A DNA stretch of 64,000 nt, from contig NZ_JAPDOD010000033.1 of NCBI RefSeq assembly GCF_027587205.1, positions 1 through 64,000 of the forward strand, written 5' to 3'. Every line of letters begins with the position of its first letter. Within the stretch, counting starts at the first letter, position 1. Shown one piece after another: positions 52,117 through 60,597 of the stretch. The notes beneath the pieces are model-generated. The model did not search any database, was not told the DNA's origin, and was given only the letters and a program-made list of their open reading frames with translations. A program made the translations under genes and the position numbers. Source of the stretch: Solirubrobacter ginsenosidimutans. Its GTDB lineage: Bacteria > Actinomycetota > Thermoleophilia > Solirubrobacterales > Solirubrobacteraceae.

Positions 52117-52980
52117 GTGTCCGGCACCCTGGTCGAGAACTACGTCGACGCTGAAACCCAAGTGCTCGGCGCCGCCAACGGCGTTGACTACGCCTACCGC
52201 GCCACGGGGGACCCCGACACGATGCCGATCGTGGCGTTGCAGCACTTCCGCGGCAATCTCGACAACTGGGATCCCGCGCTGATCGACGCGCTGGCCACCG
52301 GCCGCCGGGTGATCACCTTCGATAACCGCGGCGTCGCGGCTTCAACCGGGACGACGCCGAGCACGATCGCGCAGATGGCCCTCGATGCGATCGACTTCAT
52401 CGACGCGCTCGGGCTGGGAGCGGTCGATCTGCTCGGGTTCTCGATCGGCAGCTTCGTGGCCCAGGAGATCGCGCTCGTACGTCCCTCGGCCGTGCGCAAG
52501 CTGGTCCTCGCCTCCTCGGCACCGCAGGGCGCCACCGGAATGCATGGCTGGCCCCCGGAGGTCATCGGCGCCGTGGGGAAGCCCGAGACCTCACCCGGGG
52601 AGTACCTGAGCGTCTTCTTCGCGAGCTCTGACGCGAGTCGGGCGGCGGGGCAAGCGGTCCTCGGCCGCGTGTATGGGGCACGCACGGCCGATCGCGACGC
52701 GACGACCAGCTGGCAGACCCGGCTGGCGCAATACGACGCGGTCTGCGCGTGGGGACAGCCGAACCATGCCCTGCTCCAGCGCGTCTCGGCCATCGACAAG
52801 CCCGTGTTCGTCGCCAACGGCGACAGCGACCCGATGATCCTCCCGCGCTACTCCTACCTGCTGGCCGGGCTGATCCCCGACGCGCGCCTCAAGCTCTACC
52901 CGGACGCGGCCCACGGCTTCCTCTTCCAACACCACGAGGCGTTCGCCGGCGACGTTCACGCGTTCCTGGCCGGGGCGTAG
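52117..52980 (+). CDS. Alpha/beta hydrolase
   Basis: A 287-residue alpha/beta hydrolase. Nucleophile Ser109 in LGFSIGSFVAQE, acid residue in NGDSDPMI, histidine in DAAHGFLFQHH. The oxyanion region reads LQHFRGNLDNWDP (about 41-53), where the usual HG is replaced, and DNRGVAAS is the following loop; this form is common in AB hydrolases near tetR/luxR genes. GTG 52117 is chosen because AAAGGAG lies five bases upstream; the frame is open to 52090. It is divergent from the LuxR ATPase at 49276, a likely regulator. The 3-prime end overlaps the convergent esterase gene by 25 bp. Confidence 0.87.
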   Translation: MSGTLVENYVDAETQVLGAANGVDYAYRATGDPDTMPIVALQHFRGNLDNWDPALIDALATGRRVITFDNRGVAASTGTTPSTIAQMALDAIDFIDALGLGAVDLLGFSIGSFVAQEIALVRPSAVRKLVLASSAPQGATGMHGWPPEVIGAVGKPETSPGEYLSVFFASSDASRAAGQAVLGRVYGARTADRDATTSWQTRLAQYDAVCAWGQPNHALLQRVSAIDKPVFVANGDSDPMILPRYSYLLAGLIPDARLKLYPDAAHGFLFQHHEAFAGDVHAFLAGA

Positions 52981-53597
52981 GCGGTGAGCCAGGCCGCCGC
53001 CAGCTCGGTCCATGCCTCGGCCTCACCGGCGCCACGCGCAAGCCCCAGGCTGTGCGGCCCGCGCGAGAAGACGTGCAGCGCGTGTGGGATGCCGTGCGCG
53101 GCGAGCGCTGCCGCCAGGCGGTAGCTGTGCTCGACGGGGACGTACGGATCCTCGGCCGTGTGCCAGATGAAGAACGGCGGGGCAGCCGCGGTCACGAGCG
53201 CGTCCAGCGAGGTCGCTCGGCGCAGCTCCGGCGACGCGCCTTCGCCGAGCAGGATCAGCCGCGCCAGCCGGTAGGTCTCCAGCTCCATCGATGTGATCGC
53301 GTAGCCGAGCACGGCCAGGTCGATCGAGGCATCCGACAGGGCGGCGTGACCGGCGAGATGCCCGCCGGCGGAGAAGCCGATCAGGCCGATGCGCCGCACC
53401 CCCGTGGCGCGCAGCCGGCGCACCTCCGATCGGACGGCGTCCAACGGGATCGGGTGGCGCGCGTTCAGCGGGTAGCGCAGGACCGACGCCGGGATGCCCA
53501 ACCCCTCCAGCCACTCGCGGATCGGCTCCGCCTCGTTCTCGGCATGCGCCGCGTACCCGCCTCCGGGGAGCACCACGAAGTGCGTCGGTGAGCTCAT
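52956..53597 (-). CDS. Small alpha/beta hydrolase (BD-FAE / acetyl-esterase-like)
   Basis: A 213-residue compact esterase. Oxyanion region VVLPGGGYAAHAENEA (about 8-23), nucleophile Ser76 in IGFSAGGHLAGH, acid residue in TAEDPYVP and His in RGPHSLGL. The pattern matches the BD-FAE/acetylxylan-esterase-like cytoplasmic group (dienelactone-hydrolase-like size), without signal peptide. Start ATG 53597 overlaps the tautomerase stop (ATGA). It is the last gene of a coupled set: Asp-nucleophile hydrolase, tautomerase, this esterase. It may cleave a lactone or ester produced by the first two. Confidence 0.87.
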   Translation of the reverse strand: MSSPTHFVVLPGGGYAAHAENEAEPIREWLEGLGIPASVLRYPLNARHPIPLDAVRSEVRRLRATGVRRIGLIGFSAGGHLAGHAALSDASIDLAVLGYAITSMELETYRLARLILLGEGASPELRRATSLDALVTAAAPPFFIWHTAEDPYVPVEHSYRLAAALAAHGIPHALHVFSRGPHSLGLARGAGEAEAWTELAAAWLTAYAPARNA

Positions 53598-54034
53598 CCG
53601 CCGCCCCCTCCGGACAGCTTCGCCGCCTCCGCCCGCGCCGCCGCGACGAGCTCCGCGTTGGTGTGGGCGTGTCCCCAGAGCCCCCAGCCGCCGTCCGGAG
53701 CTTCGGTGAGCAGCACCCACGTGCGCTCCCGCAGCTCGGGACGTCCCGCGGCATCGGCGACGATGCCGGTGAACTGCTCGACGACGGCCAACTGCTTGGG
53801 GCGATCCAGGGCTCCCAGGTTCGTGAGCACCTGGACGCGGACGTAGTCGCCCTCGCCCTCGACGTTGGCGATGGCGCCGGCCGGGAGTGCGTGCACGAAC
53901 GCGGCCGTGTTGTTCCGGAACATCGGCAACGCCGGAACCTCCTCGATGCGCATCAGCGTCGCTGCCAGGCGCTGGGCGAGCGAGCCCGGATCGGCGAATG
54001 TGCCGGCGGCCGCGTAGACGTCGATCATCGGCAT
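53594..54034 (-). CDS. Tautomerase-superfamily protein (N-terminal proline)
   Basis: A 146-residue protein whose start MPMIDVYAAAGTF exposes proline as residue 1 after Met removal, the catalytic base of the tautomerase superfamily. The length matches the fused two-unit members such as cis-3-chloroacrylic acid dehalogenase and its homologues rather than the 60-residue 4-oxalocrotonate tautomerase. RVQVLTNLGALD and ERTWVLLTEAPDGGWG resemble the two beta-alpha-beta halves. I choose ATG 54034 over the codon before it, because only this start puts Pro at position 1. Its stop overlaps the downstream esterase start, and its start shares a base with the upstream stop (TGATG). Confidence 0.75.
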   Translation of the reverse strand: MPMIDVYAAAGTFADPGSLAQRLAATLMRIEEVPALPMFRNNTAAFVHALPAGAIANVEGEGDYVRVQVLTNLGALDRPKQLAVVEQFTGIVADAAGRPELRERTWVLLTEAPDGGWGLWGHAHTNAELVAAARAEAAKLSGGGGG

Positions 54035-54879
54035 CACGCATCACCGCCGACGCGTGTGTAGCCGCCGTCCAGCCACGCCAGGGCGGCGTCGCCCCACGCC
54101 TCGGCGCCGTCCTCCCACGCGAAGTGGCCGAGGTCGAGCACCGTCAGTTCGCAGTGCGGCAGGCGCTCGGTCAGATAGGTGGCGTTGCTGAGCGGAACCA
54201 TCGGATCGTGGTCGCCGGCGATGATCTTCACCGGCGTCTCGATCCGGGGCAGGAGACCCTCCAGCAGCGCCAGGTCGGTCGGGTAGTTGCGGACGAACCG
54301 CGCCGACTCGCCGAAGCGACTGCCGGCGTACCCGGTGACATAGTCCTCCAGAGCCGCCGCGGAGACGGTGTAGGTCTCGTGCATCGTCATCGACTGCCTG
54401 ACGATCTCGGCGCCGTCGAGCGCGAGCAGCGACTCGAAGTCGGGGTTGTCGATCAGGTCCTTCAGCGTGCCGTCCACTTCGAGCGGATACGACGTCGCAC
54501 CGTTGCCGATGACTGCGCTGAGGAGCGACGAGGGAGATTCCGCGGCGGCGAAGAGCGCGGTCGGCGCGCCGACGTCCGGGCCGAAGACATGCGGCGCTCC
54601 GAGCTCCCACTCCTCGATCAATCCGACGAGGAACCGGCCCATGGCCTGCGGCGAGAAGAGGTCGGCGCGCGCCTGCGAATGGCCGAAGCCCGGCAGGTCG
54701 ATCGCGAGCACATGTCCCGCTGCGCTCAGGCGCGGCCAGAGCTGCTCCCAGGCGTAGATGGTCTCGGGCCACGGGTTGAGCAGCAGCAACGTCGGCTCGG
54801 CACCGGCGTTCCATTCGGCGTAGCGGATCTCGAGGCCGTCGGCCTTCCGCGTCGACACCTTCTCCATTTGCGGTCGCAT
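54034..54879 (-). CDS. Alpha/beta hydrolase with Asp nucleophile (haloalkane dehalogenase / epoxide hydrolase-like)
   Basis: A 281-residue alpha/beta hydrolase in which the nucleophile elbow reads FGPDVGAPT, placing Asp102 where esterases have Ser. Asp nucleophiles are characteristic of haloalkane dehalogenases, haloacetate dehalogenases and epoxide hydrolases. The oxyanion region LLLNPWPETIYAWEQ (about 32-46) has N and W positions used for halide or oxyanion binding in that group; the catalytic His is in LDLGHFAWED and an acid in AGDHDPMVP. ATG 54879; ATG 54867 is also possible. It is the first gene of the coupled tautomerase/esterase set, and a TACCGT element lies about 10 bp before the start, suggesting a leaderless transcript. 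Confidence 0.82.
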   Translation of the reverse strand: MRPQMEKVSTRKADGLEIRYAEWNAGAEPTLLLLNPWPETIYAWEQLWPRLSAAGHVLAIDLPGFGHSQARADLFSPQAMGRFLVGLIEEWELGAPHVFGPDVGAPTALFAAAESPSSLLSAVIGNGATSYPLEVDGTLKDLIDNPDFESLLALDGAEIVRQSMTMHETYTVSAAALEDYVTGYAGSRFGESARFVRNYPTDLALLEGLLPRIETPVKIIAGDHDPMVPLSNATYLTERLPHCELTVLDLGHFAWEDGAEAWGDAALAWLDGGYTRVGGDA

Positions 54880-54958
54880 GTCGCGGACGGTAGGTCCCCG
54901 GTGGCGGCGTCGCGATCGGCGATCGGCATCGTTCGATCACGCCTCGTGCCACGGCGAG

Positions 54959-55438
54959 CTAATCGACCAGCTGTCCGCGCAGCATCCAGAGCTGGTCCTC
55001 GAGCGTGCCCTGCACGCCGAGGAGCGCGTGATGTGACACTGCGTCCAGCGCGGCGAGCCGGTCGGCGCGCTGGCGGACCCGGAGCGCGACGTCCCAGACC
55101 TGCAGGCAGAGCCGTTCGATCGCGGCTCCGGCTTCGGTGAAGCCCGGCTCCAGCGGCCGGTGGTCGTCGAGCTCGATGACCGCGGCAGCCGATCCGTCGA
55201 GCGCCATCCCGATCGCGGCCGCGCGCCCGGCGACGACGTCCTGGAGTGCTCGCCACTCGTCCACGAGCCGGCCGAGGTAGCCATGGACGCTGACGAGGTC
55301 GCGGCCGTAGCACGTCCACTGCAGCTGCTTGCCCGCGAGCGACAGGGCGATCAGTTCGACGAGGGTGAGCTGGAACTGCTTGCCGATCTCCTCGCACGCC
55401 TCGTCCGGGAGCGGCGAGTTCGGCGCCCTTGAGGACAT
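54959..55438 (-). CDS. Dps/ferritin-like protein with degraded ferroxidase site
   Basis: A 159-residue Dps-like four-helix protein. The segment LIALSLAGKQLQWTCYGRDL, VHGYLGRLVDEW and LQDVVAGRAAAIG aligns without gaps with E. coli Dps. Against the five ferroxidase ligands (H51, H63, D67, D78, E82), this protein has Q40, H52, G56, D67 and G71, so three of five are lost. It probably keeps the dodecamer-forming fold but not iron oxidation; a structural or DNA-binding role is possible, although no basic tail is obvious at the N-terminus. ATG 55438 has GGAG six bases upstream. It stands alone between the dehalogenase-like set and an alpha/beta hydrolase. Confidence 0.8.
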   Translation of the reverse strand: MSSRAPNSPLPDEACEEIGKQFQLTLVELIALSLAGKQLQWTCYGRDLVSVHGYLGRLVDEWRALQDVVAGRAAAIGMALDGSAAAVIELDDHRPLEPGFTEAGAAIERLCLQVWDVALRVRQRADRLAALDAVSHHALLGVQGTLEDQLWMLRGQLVD

Positions 55439-55502
55439 GGTGATCTCCGATCCGTCGCCGGGCCGGCAGGACCGCGAGCGTCCTGCCGGCCGGGCGGCAC
55501 GT

Positions 55503-56213
55503 TCAGGCGACGGCCTTCGCGGCGGCGAGCGCCTGCTGTGCGGCGGTCTTGATCAGGTCGGCGGTCGCGCGTGGTTGGGAGACGTAGATCGAGTGGCTGG
55601 CGGGTGCTTCGGCGACGGTGGCGCCGGCGCGCTCGGACATGGCTCGCTGGGCGGGCGGCGGGATCATCCGGTCGTCGCTGGCGACGAGGTACCAGCTGGG
55701 CTTGCTGCGCCACGCGGGTTCGGTGATGGCGCCGCCGAGCGCGTCGACGCCCCACGGGACCTGGGAGTCGGCCATGAACGCGGCGTCGTCGGCGGCGAGG
55801 TCGGCGGCGAAGGAGGCGGCGAACTTGTCGCGGTCGAGGAACAGGAATCCGTCGACGGGCGGCAGGATCGGCGGCACCGGGGCGCCTGGGGGCGGGTCGG
55901 CGATCAGCGTGTTGACGGACTCGCCGGCGTCGGGGGCGAACGCGGCGATGTAGGCGAGTCCGGCGACGCGTTCGTGGCGGCCGGCTTCGGTGATGACGGC
56001 GCCGCCGTAGGAGTGCCCGACGAGGATCGCGGGGCCGTCGAGTTGGTCGAGCACGTGGTGGGTGGTCGCGACGTCGCTCGCGAGCGAGAGCGTCTGGTTC
56101 TGCACGACGCTCACGTTGAATCCGTCGGCCTTCAGCAGGTCGTAGACGCCCCGCCATCCGGAACCGTCCACGAACCCGCCGTGGACCAGGACGACGTTCT
56201 GTACCTCGGTCAT
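55503..56213 (-). CDS. Alpha/beta hydrolase (EstC / RutD-like esterase)
   Basis: A 236-residue alpha/beta hydrolase. Oxyanion region LVHGGFVDGSGW (9-20), nucleophile Ser68 in VGHSYGGAVI, acid residue in ASDDRMIP and His in APASHSIYVSQP. The short length, VHGGFVDGSGWR opening and VGHSYGGAVITEAG match the bacterial relatives of plant methyl-ester esterases/pyrethroid hydrolases. Likely a cytoplasmic esterase. ATG 56213 is supported by GAGGAGG six bases upstream; the frame is open to 56285. It lies 128 bp downstream of the LuxR ATPase at 56342 on the same strand, its probable regulator. Confidence 0.9.
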   Translation of the reverse strand: MTEVQNVVLVHGGFVDGSGWRGVYDLLKADGFNVSVVQNQTLSLASDVATTHHVLDQLDGPAILVGHSYGGAVITEAGRHERVAGLAYIAAFAPDAGESVNTLIADPPPGAPVPPILPPVDGFLFLDRDKFAASFAADLAADDAAFMADSQVPWGVDALGGAITEPAWRSKPSWYLVASDDRMIPPPAQRAMSERAGATVAEAPASHSIYVSQPRATADLIKTAAQQALAAAKAVA

Positions 56214-56341
56214 GGCTGACCTCCTCGGTGTTGGCTTGGTCACTCGTGGACTCTGGCCAGGACGCGAACGCGATACATGCGTCACACGACGACATCTTCG
56301 GCGCGTCGCGTACGTACGTCACGCTCGCCGCGTCGTAGGAG

Positions 56342-59092
56342 CTAGCGCGTCGCGCCCGACGCCAGGGCCGGTCCAAGCTCCGCCCGGGAGGTGATCCCGA
56401 GCTTCGGAAACACGCGATACAAGTGCGTGCTGATCGTGCGGTGCGACAAGAACAGGCGCTGGCCGATCTCACGATTCGACAGCCCCTCGGACGCGAGCTG
56501 GGCGATCTGCAGCTCTTGCGCCGTCAGATCGTCGCGTGCTTCGGGAGCGCGGCGCCGACTGCTCTCGCCCGACGCGCGCAACTCGCGGCGCGCCTGGTCT
56601 CCCCAGCCGGCTGCGCCGATCGCGTCGAACAGACCCCGAGCCTCACGCAGCGGCGCGCGGGAATCCATCACCCGCCGGTGGCGGCGCAGCCACCGGCCGT
56701 GGGCGAGCAGCAGGCGGCCACGCCAGAGCGGCCAGCCGCCGAGATCGGCGCTCAGGGCCTCCTCGAAGCGCACACTCGCTTCGCGATCGTCGTCGGCGAG
56801 CAGGGCTCGGGCATGGCGGAGCGTGATCGCGAGCCACTCGGCCGGTGCGCCACCCACGAGGACCTCGACCTCGGCGAGGCGCTCGCGTGCCGCCTGCGCG
56901 TTCTCGGCGTGGACCGCGGCCTCGGCGAGGTCGCCGATGGCCATGCACGCGAAATGCAGATGGTGCGCCGGATCGCGCGGGTCGAACATCCGCTCCACGA
57001 ACCCGAGTGCCTCGGGATAGCGACTCTGCCCCAGCGCGGAAAGCGTCAATCCCATCTGGGCGAGCGCGACGAGATGGGTCGCGCCCAGCGGCAATGCGAG
57101 CGCGTCGGCACGGGCCGTGGCACGCTCGGTCGCGTCCGGGTCTCCGCGCAGGGCGCCGATCATCGCCACCGCCGTCTCGGCCGTCGCGAGCCAGACCGGC
57201 TGGCCGAGCTCGGTCGCCAGCCGGCGGGCCTCCTCGGCGGCGGGGATCGCGATGTCCCAGTCGGGCAGGCGAACGGCGAGGATCGCCTGCGTCGCCAGCA
57301 GACGGGGGAGAGCGCCGAGGCGCCCTTCTTCGCGGGCACTGTCGATCGCGGCGGTGCAGAACATCAGGCTGTGGTGGAAGGCGCCGATGACCATCCCGGC
57401 CGAGGCGAGGTATCCCGCGGGCACCGCGCCGATCGCGCGGCTGTCGGCGGCCTCGCGCAAGCAGTCGACGATCTTCGACGCGTTGGCATGCGGATCGGCG
57501 TACGCGTGAATCGAGACCAGGCGCGCGTTCGCCGCGGTGGGCGCGCCGGCGCGGTTGGCGGCGTCCACGATCAGCCGGCGGATATCGGGTCCCGGGCTCG
57601 CCCACCACGTCCGCGCGGCGGCGATCCACAACAGGTTGTGATGCAGCTCGAGATCGCCCGCTTCTCCCGCCTGCTCGGCGATGGCGATCAGATCCGCCAC
57701 CCGTGACCGATCCGCCAGCGCGCGGGCGTCCAGCAGCTCGCTGATGAAGCGGGCTCGCGCGACGTCCAGCGGCTCGCGCTGATCCAGGCGCTCGATCTCG
57801 CGCAGCATCGCGGCCGCGATGTCCGGCCGCCCGCCGTCGTAGGCCAGCTCGGCGGTCGCGAGCATCCGAGGAGCCCGATGGCTCGGCTCGCTGAGCTCCA
57901 CGGCGCGCCGCAGCGCCGTCAGGGCGATGTCGACGGCGCCTCGGCGCCGCGCGCGCACCCCGGCCTGCTCGAGTTCGCGCGCGACCTCCTCGTGCGTCCC
58001 GCTCACCAGTGCCGCGCGATGCCACACGCGCCGGTCGGGATCGTCTTCGAGCGTCGCCGCGAGCGCCTCGTGCACACGGCGACGCAGCTGCACGCCGGCG
58101 CTCTGGCGGACCGCAGAGCGAATCAGCGGGTGCCGGAACCGGATGGCATTGACGTCGAGTTCGATGAGCGCCGCGTCGACGGCCGGCTCGAGCGCTTCGA
58201 GATCGACGGGGGTTCCGGCGACGGCGCTCGCGGCCTGCAGGCTTTCGCTCATGGCATCGTCGTCGCTGAGCGCGCTGACCAGCAGGACGAGGCGCGTGAT
58301 CTCCGGCAGATCCGACACGCGGCCCGCGAAGGCCCGCTCGAGGCGCTCGGTCACCGGCACCGCGCCCGGCTGCGCCGGCTCGCCCCTCGCCGCCGGAAGC
58401 TCGAGCAGCGCCAGCGGGTTGCCGGCGGCCTCGCGCAGGACGCTGGTCCGTCGAGTCAGCGACAGATCGGGGACCGCGGCATCGACCAACGCCGCGGCCG
58501 CCACGTCGTCGAGCGCAGCCAGCCGGTGCTCCGCCAGCCCCGCCTCCGTGAGCCCCTCGGGATACCCGTCCCGGGCGGCGGCCAGCAGGAGAATCGGATC
58601 GGACTCGATGCGCCGAGCGACGAACGCCAGCACATCCGCGCTCGGGCGGTCGAGCCACTGCGCGTCATCGACGACGAGCAGCAACGGGCCGTCCGTGGCG
58701 ACCTCCGACACGAGGTCGAGCACGGCCATCGCGATCCGGTAGGGCTCCGGCGCGACATCGGGCGCCAGCCCGAACGCGGCGTCGAGCGCCTCACGCTGGA
58801 TCAGAGGCAGCTCGACGGCGCGCTCTCGTATCGGGCGAAGCAGCTGATGCAACCCGGCGAACGGCAGCTTCGCCTCCGACTGCACGCCGGCGGCGGTGAG
58901 CACGGCCATCCCTCGCTCGCGGGCGCCGCGCGCGGCCTCGGAGAGCAGGCGCGACTTGCCGATCCCCGGCTCCCCACGGAACACCAGCGCGCGGCCACAC
59001 GTCGCGACCTCATCCAACAGCGACGTCAAGAGCCGCAGTTCGCTTTCGCGACCGAGAAGCGGCGCCCCCTCATCACGAACCGTGCCGACCAT
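56342..59092 (-). CDS. LuxR-family transcriptional regulator with AAA ATPase domain (LAL type)
   Basis: A 916-residue LAL regulator. Walker A GEPGIGKS (40-47), Walker B LLVVDDAQWLD (138-148), TPR-like middle, and LuxR helix-turn-helix (LTAQELQIAQLASEGLSNRE, then SHRTISTHLYRVFPKLGITS). Sister of the regulator at 49276 (THLYRVFPKLG versus SHLYRIFPKLG). ATG 59092 is used; the frame is open to a TTG at 59161, which would add 23 low-complexity residues. It precedes the EstC-like esterase gene on the same strand. A 500-bp gene-free region lies upstream. Confidence 0.9.
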   Translation of the reverse strand: MVGTVRDEGAPLLGRESELRLLTSLLDEVATCGRALVFRGEPGIGKSRLLSEAARGARERGMAVLTAAGVQSEAKLPFAGLHQLLRPIRERAVELPLIQREALDAAFGLAPDVAPEPYRIAMAVLDLVSEVATDGPLLLVVDDAQWLDRPSADVLAFVARRIESDPILLLAAARDGYPEGLTEAGLAEHRLAALDDVAAAALVDAAVPDLSLTRRTSVLREAAGNPLALLELPAARGEPAQPGAVPVTERLERAFAGRVSDLPEITRLVLLVSALSDDDAMSESLQAASAVAGTPVDLEALEPAVDAALIELDVNAIRFRHPLIRSAVRQSAGVQLRRRVHEALAATLEDDPDRRVWHRAALVSGTHEEVARELEQAGVRARRRGAVDIALTALRRAVELSEPSHRAPRMLATAELAYDGGRPDIAAAMLREIERLDQREPLDVARARFISELLDARALADRSRVADLIAIAEQAGEAGDLELHHNLLWIAAARTWWASPGPDIRRLIVDAANRAGAPTAANARLVSIHAYADPHANASKIVDCLREAADSRAIGAVPAGYLASAGMVIGAFHHSLMFCTAAIDSAREEGRLGALPRLLATQAILAVRLPDWDIAIPAAEEARRLATELGQPVWLATAETAVAMIGALRGDPDATERATARADALALPLGATHLVALAQMGLTLSALGQSRYPEALGFVERMFDPRDPAHHLHFACMAIGDLAEAAVHAENAQAARERLAEVEVLVGGAPAEWLAITLRHARALLADDDREASVRFEEALSADLGGWPLWRGRLLLAHGRWLRRHRRVMDSRAPLREARGLFDAIGAAGWGDQARRELRASGESSRRRAPEARDDLTAQELQIAQLASEGLSNREIGQRLFLSHRTISTHLYRVFPKLGITSRAELGPALASGATR

Positions 59093-59615
59093 GGGCAGCA
59101 ATGCTGGCACTTCGAGCCGGCTGCCCCCGCCAGACTCGTGGACGGAGGCGCCGACATCCAAAAGTGGGGCTCGACTACCGTGCGCGCGACTTATTGTTAA
59201 CTAGAGCGTCACCTGCGGCGTGATCTGCAACCCGGTGACGCCGCCGACGAGGTACACGAAGGCAGCGTTGCCGACTCGTAGGTCCGACACGACCCCTGGG
59301 GAGCGGTGTATTGGGCCCACCGACCCGCCCGCGTCTCAGAAGGTGAGATACCGCCGTCGCGTCGCGGGGATGCACTCCGCGACGCGAACCATCCGCCCTC
59401 TCATTTCCCTCCCGCGTCGAAATGTCAACCGGCACCGACCTGTCCGATGGCACGGTTGGTTCTGCCCGTTCGTACGTCGGCAACGCTCTGAGCGAAAACA
59501 CACCTCGTACGTGTTTGCCGCCGGAACGGTGAGGGCTGGTATGAGGGGCAGGTCCGACGCGGTTTCGCAGGACTGCACACTGCAGCCCTGACCGATGAAA
59601 CGGAGGCACTTCTAC
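59093..59615. other. Long intergenic region between divergent genes
   Basis: About 523 bp separating the LuxR ATPase (start 59092) and the alpha/beta hydrolase (start 59616). It is visibly less GC-rich than its flanks, with a TTATTGTTAAC segment around 59190-59200. Open frames on both strands (for example 59336-59578 minus) have no ribosome site and no family resemblance. It probably holds both promoters; the excess length leaves room for a small RNA or a lost gene, but nothing specific is seen. Confidence 0.5.
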
Positions 59616-60587
59616 ATGGCTGTGACAGCCGTACACGAGGTTGACGTGAACGCGCCGGAGGCATCTGAGAGCAGCGAGCCGTTCCGCGACGCCGTTGAGG
59701 TTGCCGTGACCGGCGGGATGCTGCGCGTCGCGCGCGCCGGGTCGCCGCCGGAGGAAGCGCAGGGCGTCGTGCTGGCGCTGCACGGGATGACGGGGACCCA
59801 CATGGTCTATCGGACCGTGGCGCGTGAGCTGAGCCGCAACGCTCCCGAGTTGTGTCTGCTCGCTCCCGATCTGCGTGGGCGGGGGGCGAGCGCCGGGCTT
59901 CCCGCGCCCTACGGCATGGGCGTGCACGTGGCGGACCTGATCGCGGTGCTGGACGATGCCGCCGTCGAGCGAGCGGTCGTCGTCGGTCATTCGATGGGCT
60001 GCAACGTCGCAGCACGGCTTGCCGCCGAGCATCCCGAGCGCGTGGCGGCGGTGGTATTGCTCGATGGCGGGCTGCCGCTGCTGCCCGACAACATGATGAG
60101 CGAAGACGACGAGCAGGAGGACGAGTCGCACGAGATCTTCGCTCGGTTCGAGTCGACGTATGCCACGGTCGACGCCTACATGGGCTACTGGCGACAGCAC
60201 CCGGGGCTCGAGCGCGCGTGGGATGAGGACGTCGAGGCCTTCGTCCGGCGTGACTTCAAGCAGGATCGCGACGGCGTGCGCTGCCGGGCCCACCTCGAGG
60301 CCGTGCGTAAGGACGTCGCCGACATCATGCTCGACGGACGCACCTGGACGGCGATCACGCGCGTCAGTGCGCCGGTGCGAGTACTGCGAGCCGAGCGCGG
60401 TTTCTACGACGACGATCCGGTGATCCCGCTGGAACCGCTCGACAAGTTCGTCCGCGACCATCCGCACGTCTCGGTCGAGGTGGTCAGCGACGTCAATCAC
60501 TTCACACTGGTCATCGGAGGCGGTCACGGCCCGCGCCGCGTTGCCGCGACGCTGGCCGCGATGGCCCTCGGCGATACGGCGCGCTAG
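59616..60587 (+). CDS. Alpha/beta hydrolase
   Basis: A 323-residue alpha/beta hydrolase. Oxyanion region LALHGMTG (53-60), nucleophile Ser126 in VGHSMGCNV, DLRGRGASAG loop (85-94) and putative catalytic His in SDVNHFTLVIGG. Paralogue of the hydrolase at 20213-21154 over its whole length. Between them the most variable part is the cap, here with an acidic stretch (MMSEDDEQEDES). ATG 59616 is set by CGGAGG nine bases upstream. The methyltransferase gene starts 10 bp after its stop, so the two form an operon. Substrate unknown. Confidence 0.88.
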   Translation: MAVTAVHEVDVNAPEASESSEPFRDAVEVAVTGGMLRVARAGSPPEEAQGVVLALHGMTGTHMVYRTVARELSRNAPELCLLAPDLRGRGASAGLPAPYGMGVHVADLIAVLDDAAVERAVVVGHSMGCNVAARLAAEHPERVAAVVLLDGGLPLLPDNMMSEDDEQEDESHEIFARFESTYATVDAYMGYWRQHPGLERAWDEDVEAFVRRDFKQDRDGVRCRAHLEAVRKDVADIMLDGRTWTAITRVSAPVRVLRAERGFYDDDPVIPLEPLDKFVRDHPHVSVEVVSDVNHFTLVIGGGHGPRRVAATLAAMALGDTAR

Positions 60588-60597
60588 GGCGCACCAG

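Noticed and set aside
56643..58658. A 671-codon minus-strand frame in a second frame of the LuxR ATPase gene
   Set aside because: Same strand but shifted frame, alanine/arginine-rich; the true frame contains the conserved ATPase and helix-turn-helix domains.
59336..59578. An 80-codon minus-strand frame in the long intergenic region
   Set aside because: No ribosome site, no recognisable motif, and it is rich in Cys and Arg without a pattern.
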